This document shows positions 46,601-60,400 of a stretch of DNA of 64,000 bases, piece after piece (position 1 is the stretch's first letter; every line of letters starts with the position of its first letter). The stretch spans positions 322,501 to 386,500 of the forward strand of contig NC_091675.1 in the NCBI RefSeq assembly GCF_042453785.1, written 5' to 3'. The notes beneath the pieces were generated by a model. The model was not told the origin of the DNA. It saw nothing but the letters and a program-made list of their open reading frames with translations, and searched no databases. This DNA comes from Malus domestica (lineage: Eukaryota > Streptophyta > Magnoliopsida > Rosales > Rosaceae). A program made the translations under genes and the position numbers.

Positions 46601-47151
46601 ACTTATATGTATGTTTTAAGCTTATTGTACGAGGAAAGGAAACAAGATTCCACTCTATGCTTTGCTTTCTTTTGCTTAAGTTTAATGCACGGCTCCATTA
46701 CCAAAAAACTTGAGTAAAGGTGTTCGACTATATCATTCGTAAAACACTTTTCACAAACACAAACATGAGATTTTATTTGTTAACTTTATTTATGCGAGTA
46801 CTCACTTTAATCAGGCAACTAAACTTGATTAGTAATATCAAGCATCTAAAGTTTTTCTCTTGGAGAAAATAGATGCTTAATATTCATAGATAACAGTTTT
46901 ATAGTTTAATCATTGATTAGTAATATTCACTAAGCTTCATCAAAGTTCCATCAATTCAATTATATAAAGAACCCCACCCCCACCAAAACAAAAACAAAAA
47001 AACCAAAAAAGAGACATGAAAAGTATAATTTCACTCTGTTACAGACCAGAGCATGTTTCTGAACCTCCTCTCTTCATATGATCGGAGAATTTCAAGGATT
47101 GGGATTCTCGGCGTCATGTTTACTGCCAGTGCCGAAGGTGACTTGAGTAAA
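46601..47151. other. Spacer and 3' region of the MFS gene
   Basis: About 550 bp of AT-rich DNA, with a run of A/C-rich sequence near 46975-47010. No gene is visible other than the presumed 3' untranslated region of the MFS gene. Confidence 0.55.
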
Positions 47152-50100
47152 CTAGGGCTCCGTGTGATTGCAATTGCCGCTGTTCCGTTGGCTCGAAAGG
47201 GAAGGAGCAGCCCTTATCATCACGCTTTGAATAAAGGCTATCATCTACAAATTAATGCCAATTGCCAAATACAAAGATGAAATAATAAGTCGATGCAGAA
47301 CATATATAACAGATACAAATAACTTGGTTGGTTCTTACCGCAGCAAATCCAACGCAAATGAGACTAAATCCAGGGAAATTAAAGGGTGCCTTTTCGGACA
47401 GAAACAAAGCTGCAAGAACGGCTTGAATTTCTCAGTTCGAATTAGCTTTTGGCCGGAAAAACTAGTATTGGAATTACAATTCACCTGTGAGAGGAGAGAA
47501 AGCAATCGGAGATATCACATTTGCAAGTGAACATATGCCTGAAATGCATCCTTGAGCCTTCCCCTGAAAACAATGTACAAGAAAGTCATGCATTGCCAAA
47601 AGAATTGGAGCCCAAGGGGCAGGGCAAGGGAAGCAACATCCGAAATGCATATAGAAATTTACCTGCTCGGACGGACCAATTTGTTTCGATACAATGCTTC
47701 GCATCTGTGAAGTTTGAACTGAATCGCTTTAAATACAACATTTGAGTAACGTTTAACTTGCAAAGTTTGACGAATCTTACGCATGGTTGTGCGAACACAA
47801 AAAAGATGGAAAACATGGCAGCAGCATATGGCACCCAGAAGGACCACGCAATGCCATAAAGAAACATCTGCACTCGATTAGTAAATGGTTAGCTAAAATG
47901 GACATGTTACTTTCGGTGAGTAAATAAAAGACGGCTAGATATTACATGTGCACAGCTAAAAAGGAGGCCTATCGAAAGTAGCCTTTCCTCTCCTAAAGCC
48001 GGAGCCAGCAAGGGCATTAGAACCAGCTGCGTCAAGGTTTATTTTTAGTACCATGGAAAATAAAACCAAAACTGCGGAAAAAGGAGGTATGCGGAGTATC
48101 AAAAGACAGTAAAACAAATGCAGTACCTGTGAAACGGTGCCTGCTACCCCGGAAATAACCATCAGGTCCGCAAACTGATCCTTGTTGAAGTGAAACCGCG
48201 CCTTTAGAAAGTACTGCTCAACAAACAATGATTTTCGATCTCAGCAGCATTTCTAATGTTCAATTTAGCTTACCGCTACATAATTAGATGCAAATCATCC
48301 ACAAACAACGAGTTTTTTGTGAACTAATCACACTAATGTCCGCATTGTAAAAAACTGAAAGCAAACGACAATAAAAAGTGCAAAAAATGGAAATTAAATA
48401 GATAATTACTAATTCGTAGGATGAGAGACGTACCATCATTGAAGCATGAAGGCCAACATCCGCAAGATTACTGAAAAACGCAACAATTGCAGCTTGCGAA
48501 AACGTCGTGCTGCAAATTAATTAAAGTGTAAGCACTTACTTGAACTACAAGTCTGCAAATTAAGTAAGAGCAACCCTTTGCAGGAAAGTGACTGACCTGG
48601 TTTTCAATAAGGAGATAAAATCACTTAAGGAAGGCAATGTTTTGGCTGGCTGCAATATCTGAGCACTTGAACTTTCAGCTGAATCCTTAATTTTGATCTT
48701 TTCATCCGACAGTAACGGAGCGGAAAGGTTATTGTCTCTGTTGGAATCCGGTAGGAAAACCCTCATGTACATTACTGCCACAACCGCCACCACTGTCGCA
48801 ACCTAATAATAATAATGTTAATGATTATAAAAATAATGCAATCATATCACAATTATGCATGTTAACGGAGAGGACAGAGTCCTGGAGAGAGATTATTGGA
48901 CCTGAAAAGCGGAGGAAGTGGAGACGAAACGAGTGAATAAGGTTCCGCAGACAAATGCAGAGGAACTAATCCCCGATAGGACTCCGAACGTCGAGGCTCG
49001 CCGCCCTTCTGCCACATTATCTGCCTGAAAATCATTGATATTTCACACCTTCATCAAAATTTCAAATCAAACAACGAACAATATGAACTGCACACCGAGG
49101 CCGATTTACGGCCTAATAGTCGGTGACTAATGGGCCTGATATCCTTAGTAAGCCCAAAAACGACAGAAAGATTAGAAAGTTACCACATAGGCAAGGGCGA
49201 GGCACTGAACGCTGCCTTCACAAAGCATGGCGGTTAGAGTTTTGACCGCGAAGTAGACGTAGAAGAAACTCTTACTCCTGCTGTATCCCAATATCCCTGT
49301 AAGCGTTCAATTACCCCATTTCTTGATCAATCGTTTATTGGTTACTTTTCGGAATTGTTATTAGTAATCTAAAATAGTTATCTCAAACTCGTTACTCTTT
49401 TAATTTTTTGAATTAAAAAAATATATATAGTAACTAATTTGAAGTGTCAATAACAACCACGTCAAATTGTCGAGAAATCAAAATTTAGAATGAGAGCTTG
49501 ATGTTAAGCAAAAAGAAAAGAAAATAAATAAAGCCAAAGTATTGTCATTAAAGTTCTCTAAATATCATGTGTGACTTTTATCTTTGTTAGTAGTTGGTTT
49601 GGATCTAAAGAGTTGAAAGATTACCCAAGGGGATAATTGTGGAGATCATTGGCAGTGTAAGCAAAGCTTTTCTTCCACACTTGTCTGAGAGATTACCTAC
49701 CAATGGCATCATCACTAGTGTTCCCAGCCCTACGATCTGAATCAATCATGCACAAATCAGTGTATTTTCAACCAAAGATCATTGACAAAGGATGGGCTAA
49801 TTGTTACGTTCTACCCACTTTCTTTTTTTATTCAGTTAAAACCCTCCATCCATTCCTAATCAAATTTTCCAAAGGAAAGTGATTTTCGAACATTGTTTTC
49901 TCCGCATGCATGCATTCGTTTATTTTTAACATTTAGATTGAATAAATTAAAAGTGAATTTTATGAACAAAAATAAACACATGATTTAGGAAAACAAAAAG
50001 AAAAAAAATGCAGATTTCAGTTTACATTTTTCAGTTGTGGAGATGTTTGTAAAGATTTCAGTTTACATTTCTCTTTTTATTTTTGCAATTTTATTTTGGT

Positions 50101-52002
50101 CGGGGGCTAAGAAATTGAGGTTTGATGATATTTTTTAGGGACACTTTGGATGCGGTCCCTATCAATTAATATTATTTGGCTGAAACCTTGTATGTTTTTA
50201 GTTTTTTATCGAAGTTCCTTACATTAATGTAATATTGTAAGTTATTATATTTTTTAAATTAAAAATTAAAAATTAAAAATTGTATTTGTTTATATTAATG
50301 AGATTTTAAATATAACCCATAATTTGTGGGATTAAAAATAATAAAATATAAATTATACTCTCTATTATATTGTGTGTGTGTGTGTGTATGGGTACATTCA
50401 TCAAAATTAACAAAAAAAAAATTATTTCACCAAAACATGGATACATTCTTCAAAACACACCCAAAAAAAAAAAAAAAAAAGATATTAGGCTTAATAACAT
50501 TAGTAAATTTCTTCAATTAAACTTGACATAAATACATTCTCAAATCAAGCAAAAAAGAATGTATCCATTTAAGTTTAAAAATGGATTTAAAAAATTGGAT
50601 ACATTTTATATTAAAAAAAAGGTACATTTTACATATAACAAATTGTATGTTTAAGAATGGGTACATTTAATATTAAAAAAAATATATGAATGGGTACATT
50701 TAAGATTAAAAAATTGAGAATCTTTTCATAAAAAACTAATGGGTACAAACTTATTCTAATTTAATTTTTCTTTATTTTGGAAATGTTTGAATTGAAAATT
50801 AATTAGGAGTTTAATAGAGCTGTGAGTATTAAAACCCTAAATTAATTACTAATTTTTATTTTAAAAAATATGTAATAAACATGTAAATTCATTATCACAT
50901 TAATGACAGGTACTTCAATAAAAATTTGAAAACTAAGAGCATCTCCAAGGGAGATGTCAAAATTGCCACATAGGCATACAACAGTAAAAAATGGCAGCAA
51001 ACTCTTTCCAACCGAGCCTTTAATTTCTTAGGTGGCGCTCAGTCATATGAAGGCAAAGCCTTTTGCTATCAAATTTGATAGCAGATGTCAAATCTATCCC
51101 GTGTTATGTGGATAATAACAAAAAAATAATGTTAGGGAGACTAAATTTGTAAACAAAATTTTGTAAATTAAATGACATGGAAATTGATGATAAGATCATT
51201 ACTTAACCGTTGATAAACGTACTCATTTCCTATTGATGACATATCATTTAGTTTGTAAATTTTGTGTATAAATTTAAGCTATCTAACATTACTCGTAACA
51301 AAGAAAGAGAGACAATATATATATATATATATGTATATGTGAATAGTTACATATGAAGCGGGGGGTGTGGTGGACAGCATTTCAGTGAGATAACGAGAGC
51401 GATGAAAGCAGAACAGAGAAGGGACTCGACTGAACTCGTAAAAGTGTGGGTGTGGGGCCATGATTTTGAAATTTTGCTCCACTTCCTTGAATTGAAAGAC
51501 CTTTCTTAAATTGAAAGATTAATATTATTGAATCTGAAAGTTGATTAGAGCCCAAGCAAAGGAAATGGAAGTTTCTTTTAAACAAAAACAAAGTTTTGTC
51601 GCTTCAGTTACCATCACTTGAGTTAGTTTAGCTGATCAAATCCTTTCATGGACATTTGGTTTGATGCAGTACTAGAAGCCTAGAGCTAGATGATATGATA
51701 TCAATTTGCTTCTTGCGGGAATAATCAAACAATTATGAATGTTAAAAATGATATGTATTTAATTAGACGTCGACAATTAAGTTGATTAGTTGGTCATTTG
51801 GGTTATAGCATCTAAGTCAGAAATTTGCACGTACCGCTTGTTGAAATCCGGTGAGGTAGATAGCGATGGAGCACTCATCTCTTCCAGGACAAAGGGCAGA
51901 CATTGTAACGTCGGTGATGGCCGGGATCACCATGAACGTGGCGAAGTTGTGCAGAAAGACTGTCATGAAGAGGTGGCTCAACCCTGCCGAAAGCCTTTCC
52001 AT
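47152..52002 (-). CDS. Major facilitator superfamily transporter, MFSD14/HIAT1-like
   Basis: A 12-helix membrane transporter of the DHA/TetA-like branch, annotated in plants as hippocampus-abundant-transcript-like; the substrate is not established. Thirteen exons: 52002-51835, 49736-49625, 49296-49184, 49024-48902, 48802-48597, 48509-48434, 48213-48127, 48026-47946, 47867-47781, 47704-47663, 47563-47485, 47409-47339 and 47244-47152, giving 445 residues. Helix 1 is SHLFMTVFLHNFATFMVIPA. The inter-helix 2-3 MFS motif appears as GNLSDKCGRKALL, with conserved D and RK. A central hydrophilic loop (PDSNRDNNLSAPLLSDEKIK to FISLLK) separates the two six-helix halves. Later helices include MFLYGIAWSFWVPYAAAMFS and FPGFSLICVGFAAMIAFIQS. 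The first intron is 2.1 kb, AT-rich, with microsatellites. At2g16970-At2g16990 are the nearest relatives I recall. Confidence 0.92.
50371..50388. repeat. (TG)n microsatellite in MFS intron 1
   Basis: A TG tract of about 18 bp, inside a low-complexity AT-rich stretch that repeatedly uses a gggtacatt-like motif (50388-50760). Confidence 0.85.
50936..51115. mobile_element. Possible truncated MITE in MFS intron 1
   Basis: Begins gagcatctccaagggagatg, a terminus style of plant MITEs, and includes ttccaaccgagcc and a small hairpin ctatcaaatttgatag. The opposite end is not found, so it may be truncated. Confidence 0.3.
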
Positions 52003-54739
52003 CTTGCGATCACACCACTCTTTAATTGGTCAGTAACTAAATTGAGAAGTGAGGAAAAAGGATCGACAGCTCAAACGAACGACACCGCCCACTGCTTCCC
52101 TGACCGAACTGGCTTAGCTACTATTTGTACATAATCAGGAAAAAAGGGGTTATATTTAAAAGAATTAAGAAATGCGTGCAGTGTGTGCCGTACACTTTTT
52201 GTCTTGAAATATTTGCTATATACAGAGATCGGGAGCCGGGAGGGGAGTACTTAACTGTGTAAATAGGATGTTTAAGGGAAATGAATTGCCCAAAAGCAAC
52301 AGAGTGGGAAGGTGAAGCAAAAGGATGCGTAGCTTGTAAGTTAATTGCCTTAAATATGTATAGGTCCCATTTCCTAAGCGTGTGGAATGTAATTACGTTT
52401 TGATGCGTCCAAGTCTCATCTACTATCTCCCTCCTCTCCTCTCAGTCACCTTTCTACGTGCTGCTGTCCATTTGTTTCCAATGAGTTTTGTAGGTAAAAT
52501 TGGGGGTGAATTTTAAAATTTAAAATCTATTGAGGAAAGACCACCTTAAATGCGAATACCTTTCTACTTTCTTTTTTAGCTTTTTATGGTAATGTTTACT
52601 CTATCGTTATGATTTATGACGTTATCATGCATTTCTGTTAGTAGGTTCAACACAAGAAATCGATTACTTGAATAATTATTTAAGAAATCGCCTAAGACTG
52701 GTAGTTTATATCTCATACTTGAACAATCAAGTATTGTTTCGATTTATGACTCCAAGCATGTGAACATCCACACCTGGATAGTAGCACCCATTTTCATGTT
52801 ACTTTGACGACAAAGTTTGAACAAAGGATTAGAGCAATTACGAATAAATAACTATTGCATGTTTTAGATTGTTTATGGGAATATTAAATGTGCTCTAACA
52901 AAATAACGTTTATTATTGCATTTGTCAGAAAAAGTTAAACATGTTTATCGGTCATATAAACACTTTATAAAGAAGCACTTGCTACATTCGTTGTATTCAT
53001 GTCGGACTGAAATAATCGGCCCATTCGAGGGCCCAAGGAACGAAAAATGCCAGTTTAGACACTTGCTAGTTCACATTAAGCATTAGAGGGCTTGTGGGCC
53101 GTGCCATTCCCTTTCCCTGGTTGGGTTTTGACTGAACGCAGCAAGCCCTAGTTTGAGATACCCAAACATACATGCGACCAGGCATTGGCCCAGTTTGAAT
53201 CGAGTCCGAACCATGTATGAAAAAAGACCAACTAATTTGCGTGGTCACTTCTTTGGAGTTTATCGTACAATTATGTGAACTTTGTCCAAGCAAACTAAAA
53301 CATATGTTAAGAGTGTGAACTCCGAGCGAATTTTATAAGTTGAGTCATTATTTTCATTGTCAATTAGTTTTAAGATAGAAGTTCATGATATCAGAGTAAG
53401 TTAGAGCACATATCGAGCTTAACGCTGCACGTGAAATCAAAATGAAACAAAAATGATGAAATGATTAGACGAGGAAACTAGAAAAACAAATTAAATTAAG
53501 TGCTGCAATTACTGTATAATGGAAATGAGGAAAACACATCCGATTGCACAAAACGAGCGGAGATTGGAAAAAGGAAAGACTCATTGGAATATTCTTAATT
53601 ACCTAAACAAGAAAAAGAAAAGACGGGCAAATATTTAGAGACCCGAAAGCAACTTTTTGATTTATTTTTTCTTGATTCAGGAAAAATAGAAGCAAAGAAA
53701 AAGAAGAAGTAGGAAAATCAGCAAAGTCCGTGGAGTCACTGTTTGATAAAGAAGGTTCCACGTGATTGGCTCGTTACCATGTGGTCCGCCGCCTACGACA
53801 AAACTGAAAGATCAAAGTCCAGCCATATGGAGATTCTGGGTCCATAGGATAGGACTGTTTTGATTTTTTTTTGGCCGAGGGGCATTTTCGTCCTACGGTT
53901 TTTGTTGAAGCCAGTGACATCAAAATGGAGCTCTAGCGTTATATACAAGACATGTATGTATGCGTCTATTGCAATATTTTTTTTTCTCCAAAACAACTAG
54001 AAAAAATGTTTTGGAAAAAAAAGGGAGCTGGCGCTCTTATCCTATTGATCCAGAATCTCCCTTTCAGCCAACTTGAGTAGGCAAGAAATAAAATATTTAA
54101 AGCGAAGTTGGTTTCTCTCATGGGTCATGAGTGTGCAAAATTGCCCCCCAAAAGCTTACAAGTGATATCGTATATCACGTGGAGTTGCGATCTGGCCGGC
54201 CTGTGTTATACAGTACTATTGTATTGGTGGTTTTGATGAATATGAACAATATTCACCCTTCACTCCTTCAGTTGAGTGTGTGTGTGTGTATATATATATA
54301 TAATAAAATAAAACTCACACTCACTGTCCACTGGTGTGTGAAAATACTTCAAATATGAACAATATACATGTTTTTAGTTTTGATAAATAATAATTTTAAT
54401 ATTAATTAGTAGTGAATCATTGAAACTGCTTTAAAAAATGAAAAGTATAATTAACAGAGTCTAAAATCTGGAATTGAGAGATATTAATTAACAAAGTATA
54501 ATCAATCTGTTTTTAATTAGTAGTGAATCGTTGATTCAGCTTTTAGCAATCTCTGGTCCTCAGTCAACTCAAGTCTGAAATCTGGATCCACACTTGAAAC
54601 TCCAGACTCCAGAGGAGCAAAATATATTTATTTGTTTATTAAAATGAAAGGAAACACCAACAGCAATAACATGTCACGCTGCAGCACTTTGAGAAAATAC
54701 ATTAAAAATAACACAAGATTCTTTACTCTACTACTCTGT

Positions 54740-54744
<5 letters not shown>

Positions 54745-54770
<26 letters not shown>
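54745..54770. repeat. (AT)n microsatellite
   Basis: An AT dinucleotide tract of about 26 bp in the SMT2 upstream region. Confidence 0.9.
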
Positions 54771-55430
54771 CTGGGCATGTGTCATAAGAATTGAGAAATA
54801 ATTGATAAACATGGTTGGAAAATGTATGAGTTTGTGAGATGAGGATTGAGGGATGCATGTGCATGTGCATCAGTGCATGCATATATAAAGTGATACATTA
54901 CAGACCCACACACAAAGAGACACAGTCACACACAGAGCCTCTTTGTCTTTCGGAAATTAACATCATCAACGGCCACAATTGCACGGCATTAGATTCAAGC
55001 CGGCCAACAAATCTAGTGGTCCCCCTACCATTTTATCATTTCTTAATTATTAAGATTAATTCAAAGAAGGGAATTGTTATCAGTACTTCAAAACTCGTAT
55101 TCTACATTCCTCACAAATGTATTTTTCTTTTTAATTATAAAAAGTTTGGAGTGCAAACTGAGATTTTTGGAATGCCGATAACAATTCTCTCTTAAAGTGC
55201 GATTCTCTATTAACTCTTTACTATCTCACCCGTTAAATTTAATTATTGTACCAACATTTAAAAACATTGTACAAAAAGATGAAGTGACAGATAGTCTAAC
55301 TTTTGATAATCTCCTTAGCATTTCTCTCTTCTCTTTTTAAGTGTTTGTACATTGTTTTAAAAACAAGAACGTTCTGTACTCACTCTTTTGTATGCCATAC
55401 GTTTAATCAAAATATATACTAGGATAATGC

Positions 55431-55569
55431 TATTAATATACCCATTTTTATTTCCCACATACCTTTATTAATTTTTTGTCATTTATCTTTTTCAATTTAT
55501 TCGATCCAACAGTCGAAAATTAAAACAGTATGTAAAAAATAAAAATTAATGTGTGGATAGCACTATCAT
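55431..55569. mobile_element. Short palindromic MITE, family A copy 3
   Basis: About 139 bp: left ggataatgctattaatatac then ttttatttcccacatacctt; right gtatgtaaaaaataaaaatt then gtgtggatagcactatc. The central ccaacagtcgaaaattaa block matches the other copies. Confidence 0.75.
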
Positions 55570-56383
55570 GTGTTTCCTATCCACTAATTGTTACAATTTT
55601 TTTTAATCATTAAAAATAAAATTCAACCATCAACAACCACATCATATAATTGATAAAATATCGTCTAAAAAAATGGTTTATAAAATATAATATAAAAAGA
55701 TATTCTTGTTCATACTTTTATAAAGTTTGTAATCCTACATTCAATGGACCATGATTTTCATAATCTACAAAACCTTTCCACCTTCAATGAATTCCATATT
55801 GAAAGGATTGTGTTTCCATATGTATGTTTTTTATTTCCTAATTCTTCTAACTTCTAAATATCACAGATGTGTTTTGAATTACAAAAGCATGCACTTTGTA
55901 ACGTTTTTCATAAATTATCCTTCACCAACATAAACACGGCTCGGGAATTGACACAGGATATTATTTATGCTAGAATTATTTCTTTATTAATTTTCAATTT
56001 GTGGTATGTGATAAAATCAACGTACAATAATTTTAATCGGGCAATACCAACAATACTTTTTGGTTGAGAAGAACGACCATTATCAGAAAAAGATAAAAGT
56101 AATTTACAGAAAGTCCCCTAGATTTATTTAAATTACAGTCGCTGAAGGTAATCGGAAAAAAACCTCACAGAGTTGGAACTCCCCTTTGTCGCCTTCTAAT
56201 TCCACGTGTTAAAAAACAGATACCCGGATCCACGCAAGAAGCTACGCGCGTGCAATTAGCAATATTGAATGCAATAATAAAAGTTAAATACTCGTACGTT
56301 GCCAAACACGATTATAGGGAGCGACTCAAAAATTTCTCCCAGTCTTTCAGTCCTTTCCGTCTTCGCCATTCCTCTCCTTTCCA

Positions 56384-57466
56384 ATGGACTCTCTCACTCT
56401 CTTTTGTACGGGCGCTCTCCTCGCCGGCGGGATCTATTGGTTTGTCTGCATTCTTGGCCCTGCCGAGCGAAAAGGCAAACGTGCCATGGATCTCTCCGGT
56501 GGCTCCATCTCCGCCGAGAAAGTTCAAGATAGCTACGACAAATATTGGTCCTTTTTCCGCCGCCCAAAAGAGATCGAAACGGCCGAGAAAGTCCCCGACT
56601 TTGTGGACACCTTTTACAACTTAGTCACCGATATTTACGAGTGGGGTTGGGGCCAGTCCTTTCACTTCTCCCCGCACGTCCCCGGCAAGTCCCACAAGGA
56701 CGCCACGCGCCTCCACGAGGAGATGGCCGTCGATCTCATCGACGTGAAACCCGGAGACCGAATTCTCGACGTCGGATGCGGCGTAGGTGGGCCTATGCGT
56801 GCCATCGCGGCCCACTCGCGCGCCAACGTCACCGGGATCACGATCAACGAGTACCAGGTTAAACGGGCGCGTCAGCACAATAAGAAGGCCGGCCTCGAAT
56901 CGCTCTGCGAGGTCGTCTGCGGGAACTTCCTCGAGATGCCGTTCCCGGAGAACAGCTTTGACGGCGCGTACTCAATCGAGGCGACATGCCACGCGCCGAA
57001 GTTGGAGGAGGTGTACGCTGAGATCTTCAGGGTTCTGAAGCCGGGGGCTCTGTACGTGTCGTACGAGTGGGTGACGACGGACAAGTACAAGGGTGACGAC
57101 GCCGAACACATGGATGTCATTCAGGGGATCGAGAGAGGGGACGCCCTGCCGGGACTCAGGAGCTATACGGATATTGCGGAGACGGCGAGGAAGGTCGGGT
57201 TCGAGGTGGTGAAGGAGAAAGATCTGGCCAAGCCGCCGGCGCAGCCGTGGTGGAATCGATTGAAGATGGGGAGGATCGCATACTGGCGCAACCACATTCT
57301 GGTGACGGTGCTCGCCGCCGTCGGAATTGCACCGAAAGGAACCGTGGATGTGCACGAGATGCTGTTCAAAACCGCGGACTTTTTGACCAGGGGCGGCGAA
57401 ACCGGAATCTTCAGTCCGATGCACATGATTCTCTGCCGGAAGCCCGAGACAGCCAAATCATCTTAA
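56384..57466 (+). CDS. SMT2: Sterol C-24 methyltransferase 2 (24-methylenelophenol methyltransferase)
   Basis: Adds the second methyl group to the sterol side chain, directing flux to sitosterol over campesterol; an ER membrane enzyme using S-adenosylmethionine. It is intronless, 360 residues, like Arabidopsis SMT2/SMT3. Residues 4-24 (LTLFCTGALLAGGIYWFVCI) are a membrane anchor. The sterol-binding aromatic segment FYNLVTDIYEWGWGQSFHFS is followed by the SAM motif I, LDVGCGVGGPMR (Asp129 onward), then GITINEYQVKRA, YSIEATCHAP and EIFRVLKPGALYVSYEWV. The C-terminal SMT domain ends in EMLFKTADFLTRGGETGIFS. IEATCHAP and the N-terminal hydrophobic stretch place it in the SMT2 branch, not SMT1. 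It sits between plastocyanin and CDSP32, as I recall for At1g76090 (SMT3). The GC-rich coding sequence contrasts with AT-rich flanks. Confidence 0.96.
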   Translation: MDSLTLFCTGALLAGGIYWFVCILGPAERKGKRAMDLSGGSISAEKVQDSYDKYWSFFRRPKEIETAEKVPDFVDTFYNLVTDIYEWGWGQSFHFSPHVPGKSHKDATRLHEEMAVDLIDVKPGDRILDVGCGVGGPMRAIAAHSRANVTGITINEYQVKRARQHNKKAGLESLCEVVCGNFLEMPFPENSFDGAYSIEATCHAPKLEEVYAEIFRVLKPGALYVSYEWVTTDKYKGDDAEHMDVIQGIERGDALPGLRSYTDIAETARKVGFEVVKEKDLAKPPAQPWWNRLKMGRIAYWRNHILVTVLAAVGIAPKGTVDVHEMLFKTADFLTRGGETGIFSPMHMILCRKPETAKSS

Positions 57467-60400
57467 TTTCCGGTATCGCCGGTGCACCCCCGCGCCCCTC
57501 TAGCCCCTTTTTGTTGTATTTTATTTTTGTGTTATCCTATTTTAATTATCTTTCTAATCTAGGTTTGTTTTCCTTTTTTTTCTTCGTTTACTTGACCCGC
57601 TAATTTATTATCATTCTCATGTAATTTTGTTTTGGAATTATTTAAGTTTGTGGTTGGATGGATTGGATCTTTGCTCCGTTTTGTTTAATTTCTTTGATAT
57701 TTTTTATTTCAGTATTGCCTTAAATGATGTGCCTAATTTCTTGTGTGCATTGTCTTTTGAATTTGACGTTTCAAAATTCATAAGTTAATAATGAATTTGT
57801 GCCACATAAAGACAATGCTAAGCTGTTAATTGCGATGTATACAATACATTGATGTACTCTAGGACTTTTGTCATGTAAATGTAATGAGACGACAGGATCA
57901 AAGGGTTATTGTGTATTTGTGATTTAGCGATGAGAAATGAAGTGAACACGTTCATAAACTAAATACCGATGCAGTAACGATTAGTTCAATAACATAATTT
58001 GAAGTATTAATTTTTGTTTGCATATGATTGTGTTATTGACTAGACATAAATGTATCCAGTAAGTGTAAGTAATTCTCTCATTTCCGCCAAGAAAAATGCA
58101 GGGATGAAGGGGTGTATGGTACAATTGGCAAGCAGTGTGGAAAGTCGGGGGGAGCCCCTTGACTCTTGTGTTGTTGGCTGTAGGAGTAGCGGAGTGAGTT
58201 CAGATTTCAGAAACTGAGTGTCAGTCACAGTGGCGCCAAATCTGTGTTGGCACTTGGCAGTTTGTTTGGCTCTGTGTCACGTTGCTCTTGATGTTTAGCT
58301 ACGCCTGCCAACATGCCGACATATCTGGGCCCACACCCACCCGGGTTTGGTTTGGTTTAGACTGAGTTGGTTGGGTTGGTTTGGGTTTGGATCTCTCTCA
58401 TCTCATCCCACCCCGGTTGTTTTCTTTGTTTTCCATGCTACTTTGCCAGCCGCTGCTACTGCCACTCCCACCGGGTCTGTTCATTTTCTTTATAATTTTC
58501 GGCACGTGACACGCCACCCTGTATTTGTTGGCACGTAATAATAATATTATTAATGGCTTATTCTTTTCCCTACAGTTATAATTATATTATTTGTTGGCAC
58601 ATAATTATATCAATGTGGTAGAGTCTCACATTGAGAGAGTCTCTTTAGCATTTCTCTTTTGTATGTGTATTGAATAATTTGAATATGAGTATTATCTTGC
58701 CTTGTTATCTACGTTCCACTTTGGTGCTACGTACCAATAAATACTCTGAGTATTGAATAATTTAAATTCACGACACCATAATTAAAGTCATAATCTAAAT
58801 AATTATTCAATACTCGTAACATTTTATATTACGTAACATGCAATAATTTTCTTTATTGTCTGTCCTGATTCATAAATATATGTATTGAATAATTTGAATA
58901 TGAGTATTATCTTGCCTTGTTATCTACGTTCCACTTTGGTGCTACGTACCAATAAATACTATGAGTAATGAATAATTTGAATTCACGACACCATAATTAA
59001 AGTCATAATCTAAATAATTATTCAATACTCGTAACATTTTATATTACGTAACATGCAATAATTTTCTTTATTTTTAGTCCTGATTCATAAATATGAGTAA
59101 ATGCATTAATTAATATGTTTATTGAAGTGGCACTTGAAATGCTTTGCCAATTGCCATATGGGAATATTTTTGCTCATTACTTTCAAGTGATTGTGATGCT
59201 CATCACTCAATTCATCATCGTTAGATGAGTTTAATTTTCGAAATTTGTATTATAGATATATACAAATTTCTAAATTTTAACTCATCCAATAATAATAGAT
59301 AAGGTCGTGAGCATTACGACCACTTAAAGGTGGTGAGTCTGATATTTTGAAGGGGCACAATTCAATTACAAATTTGGAAGAAAAACTTTGTGAAAGGCGA
59401 TTGGTGTTTTTTGACTAAGCCATCCCCCAAAGGCCCTTAATTTGTACACAAAAAAGATGGGTGTTCTCACTAAGCCTGGATATTTTTTGGGTCTGTGGAA
59501 TTGAAGGTTCATTTATTCATGTTTGATTAGTCAAAACTCAAAGTTGTGGTTCTAGCTGATTGCGTGAATAGCAAACATTGTTCCTACCCAAAAATATCCG
59601 GTGATGTATGTTAGTGTTATATCCAGATTCCAAATGGCTCTAAACTTCCAAATCCAATACTTCTAATTTCTATTTGATTATTCTAGCGGCGTATCCTAAC
59701 TGATATGAGAATCTTTCTTCTCACTACACTTCTGTCCAAGCGTTTTCACTAAAGTAATTTTTTTGTGTGGAAGACCCTAAAGTACTAGAGATTTTTTAAA
59801 ACTATTTGTGGCATAAACGCTTATGAGCACAAGTTTTTGAGAGCTCCTATTATGTTGGGGTTGATTTGTGGAGTTCTTGGCACCTTTTGATTGAAATTAG
59901 ACAGTGCAAGTTAAAACTAGGTGTATGGTACGAGCGAACACACTATAGTAAATGGAGCGATACAAACGTCGTTAACTATGATACATCAATGATGTTAATA
60001 CATCGTTATGTTGACGTATTGATACCAATTATAGATGTCACTATCAATAATGTCTACCCAATATCAATTGTAACTTCTCAGATCTCATTTCCCGGTCTTT
60101 CCTTTCTTCATCGTGTCCACTTTCATCGCAACTACCATTGAAAACATCGCCAACTTGATTTTCTTAGCCACCACCACGACGATCTCCATGGTTCCTCTCT
60201 AATCCAATGTTGTTTGACCTTTTGTACACAACTATTTGTTTAACCTCATATGTTGGTTTGAATTTAACGACAAGAATTCGATTTCCAAAACGTCCCTCAT
60301 TATAAAAATACTTCCAAACGGACCATTAAAGTATAACTTGAAGGTGGATGTCCGTTGTTCAACAATTTGTTGTTACTCAAACCCATTTGAATGAACATGC

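Larger units (their letters stand above)
52003..56383. other. Large intergenic region upstream of SMT2
   Basis: About 4.4 kb between two divergent genes, so it contains both promoters. A TA microsatellite lies at 54745-54770 and a family A MITE at 55431-55569. Frames at 54839-55195 and 55751-56067 are AT-rich without motifs and are not convincing. I see no other gene. Confidence 0.55.
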
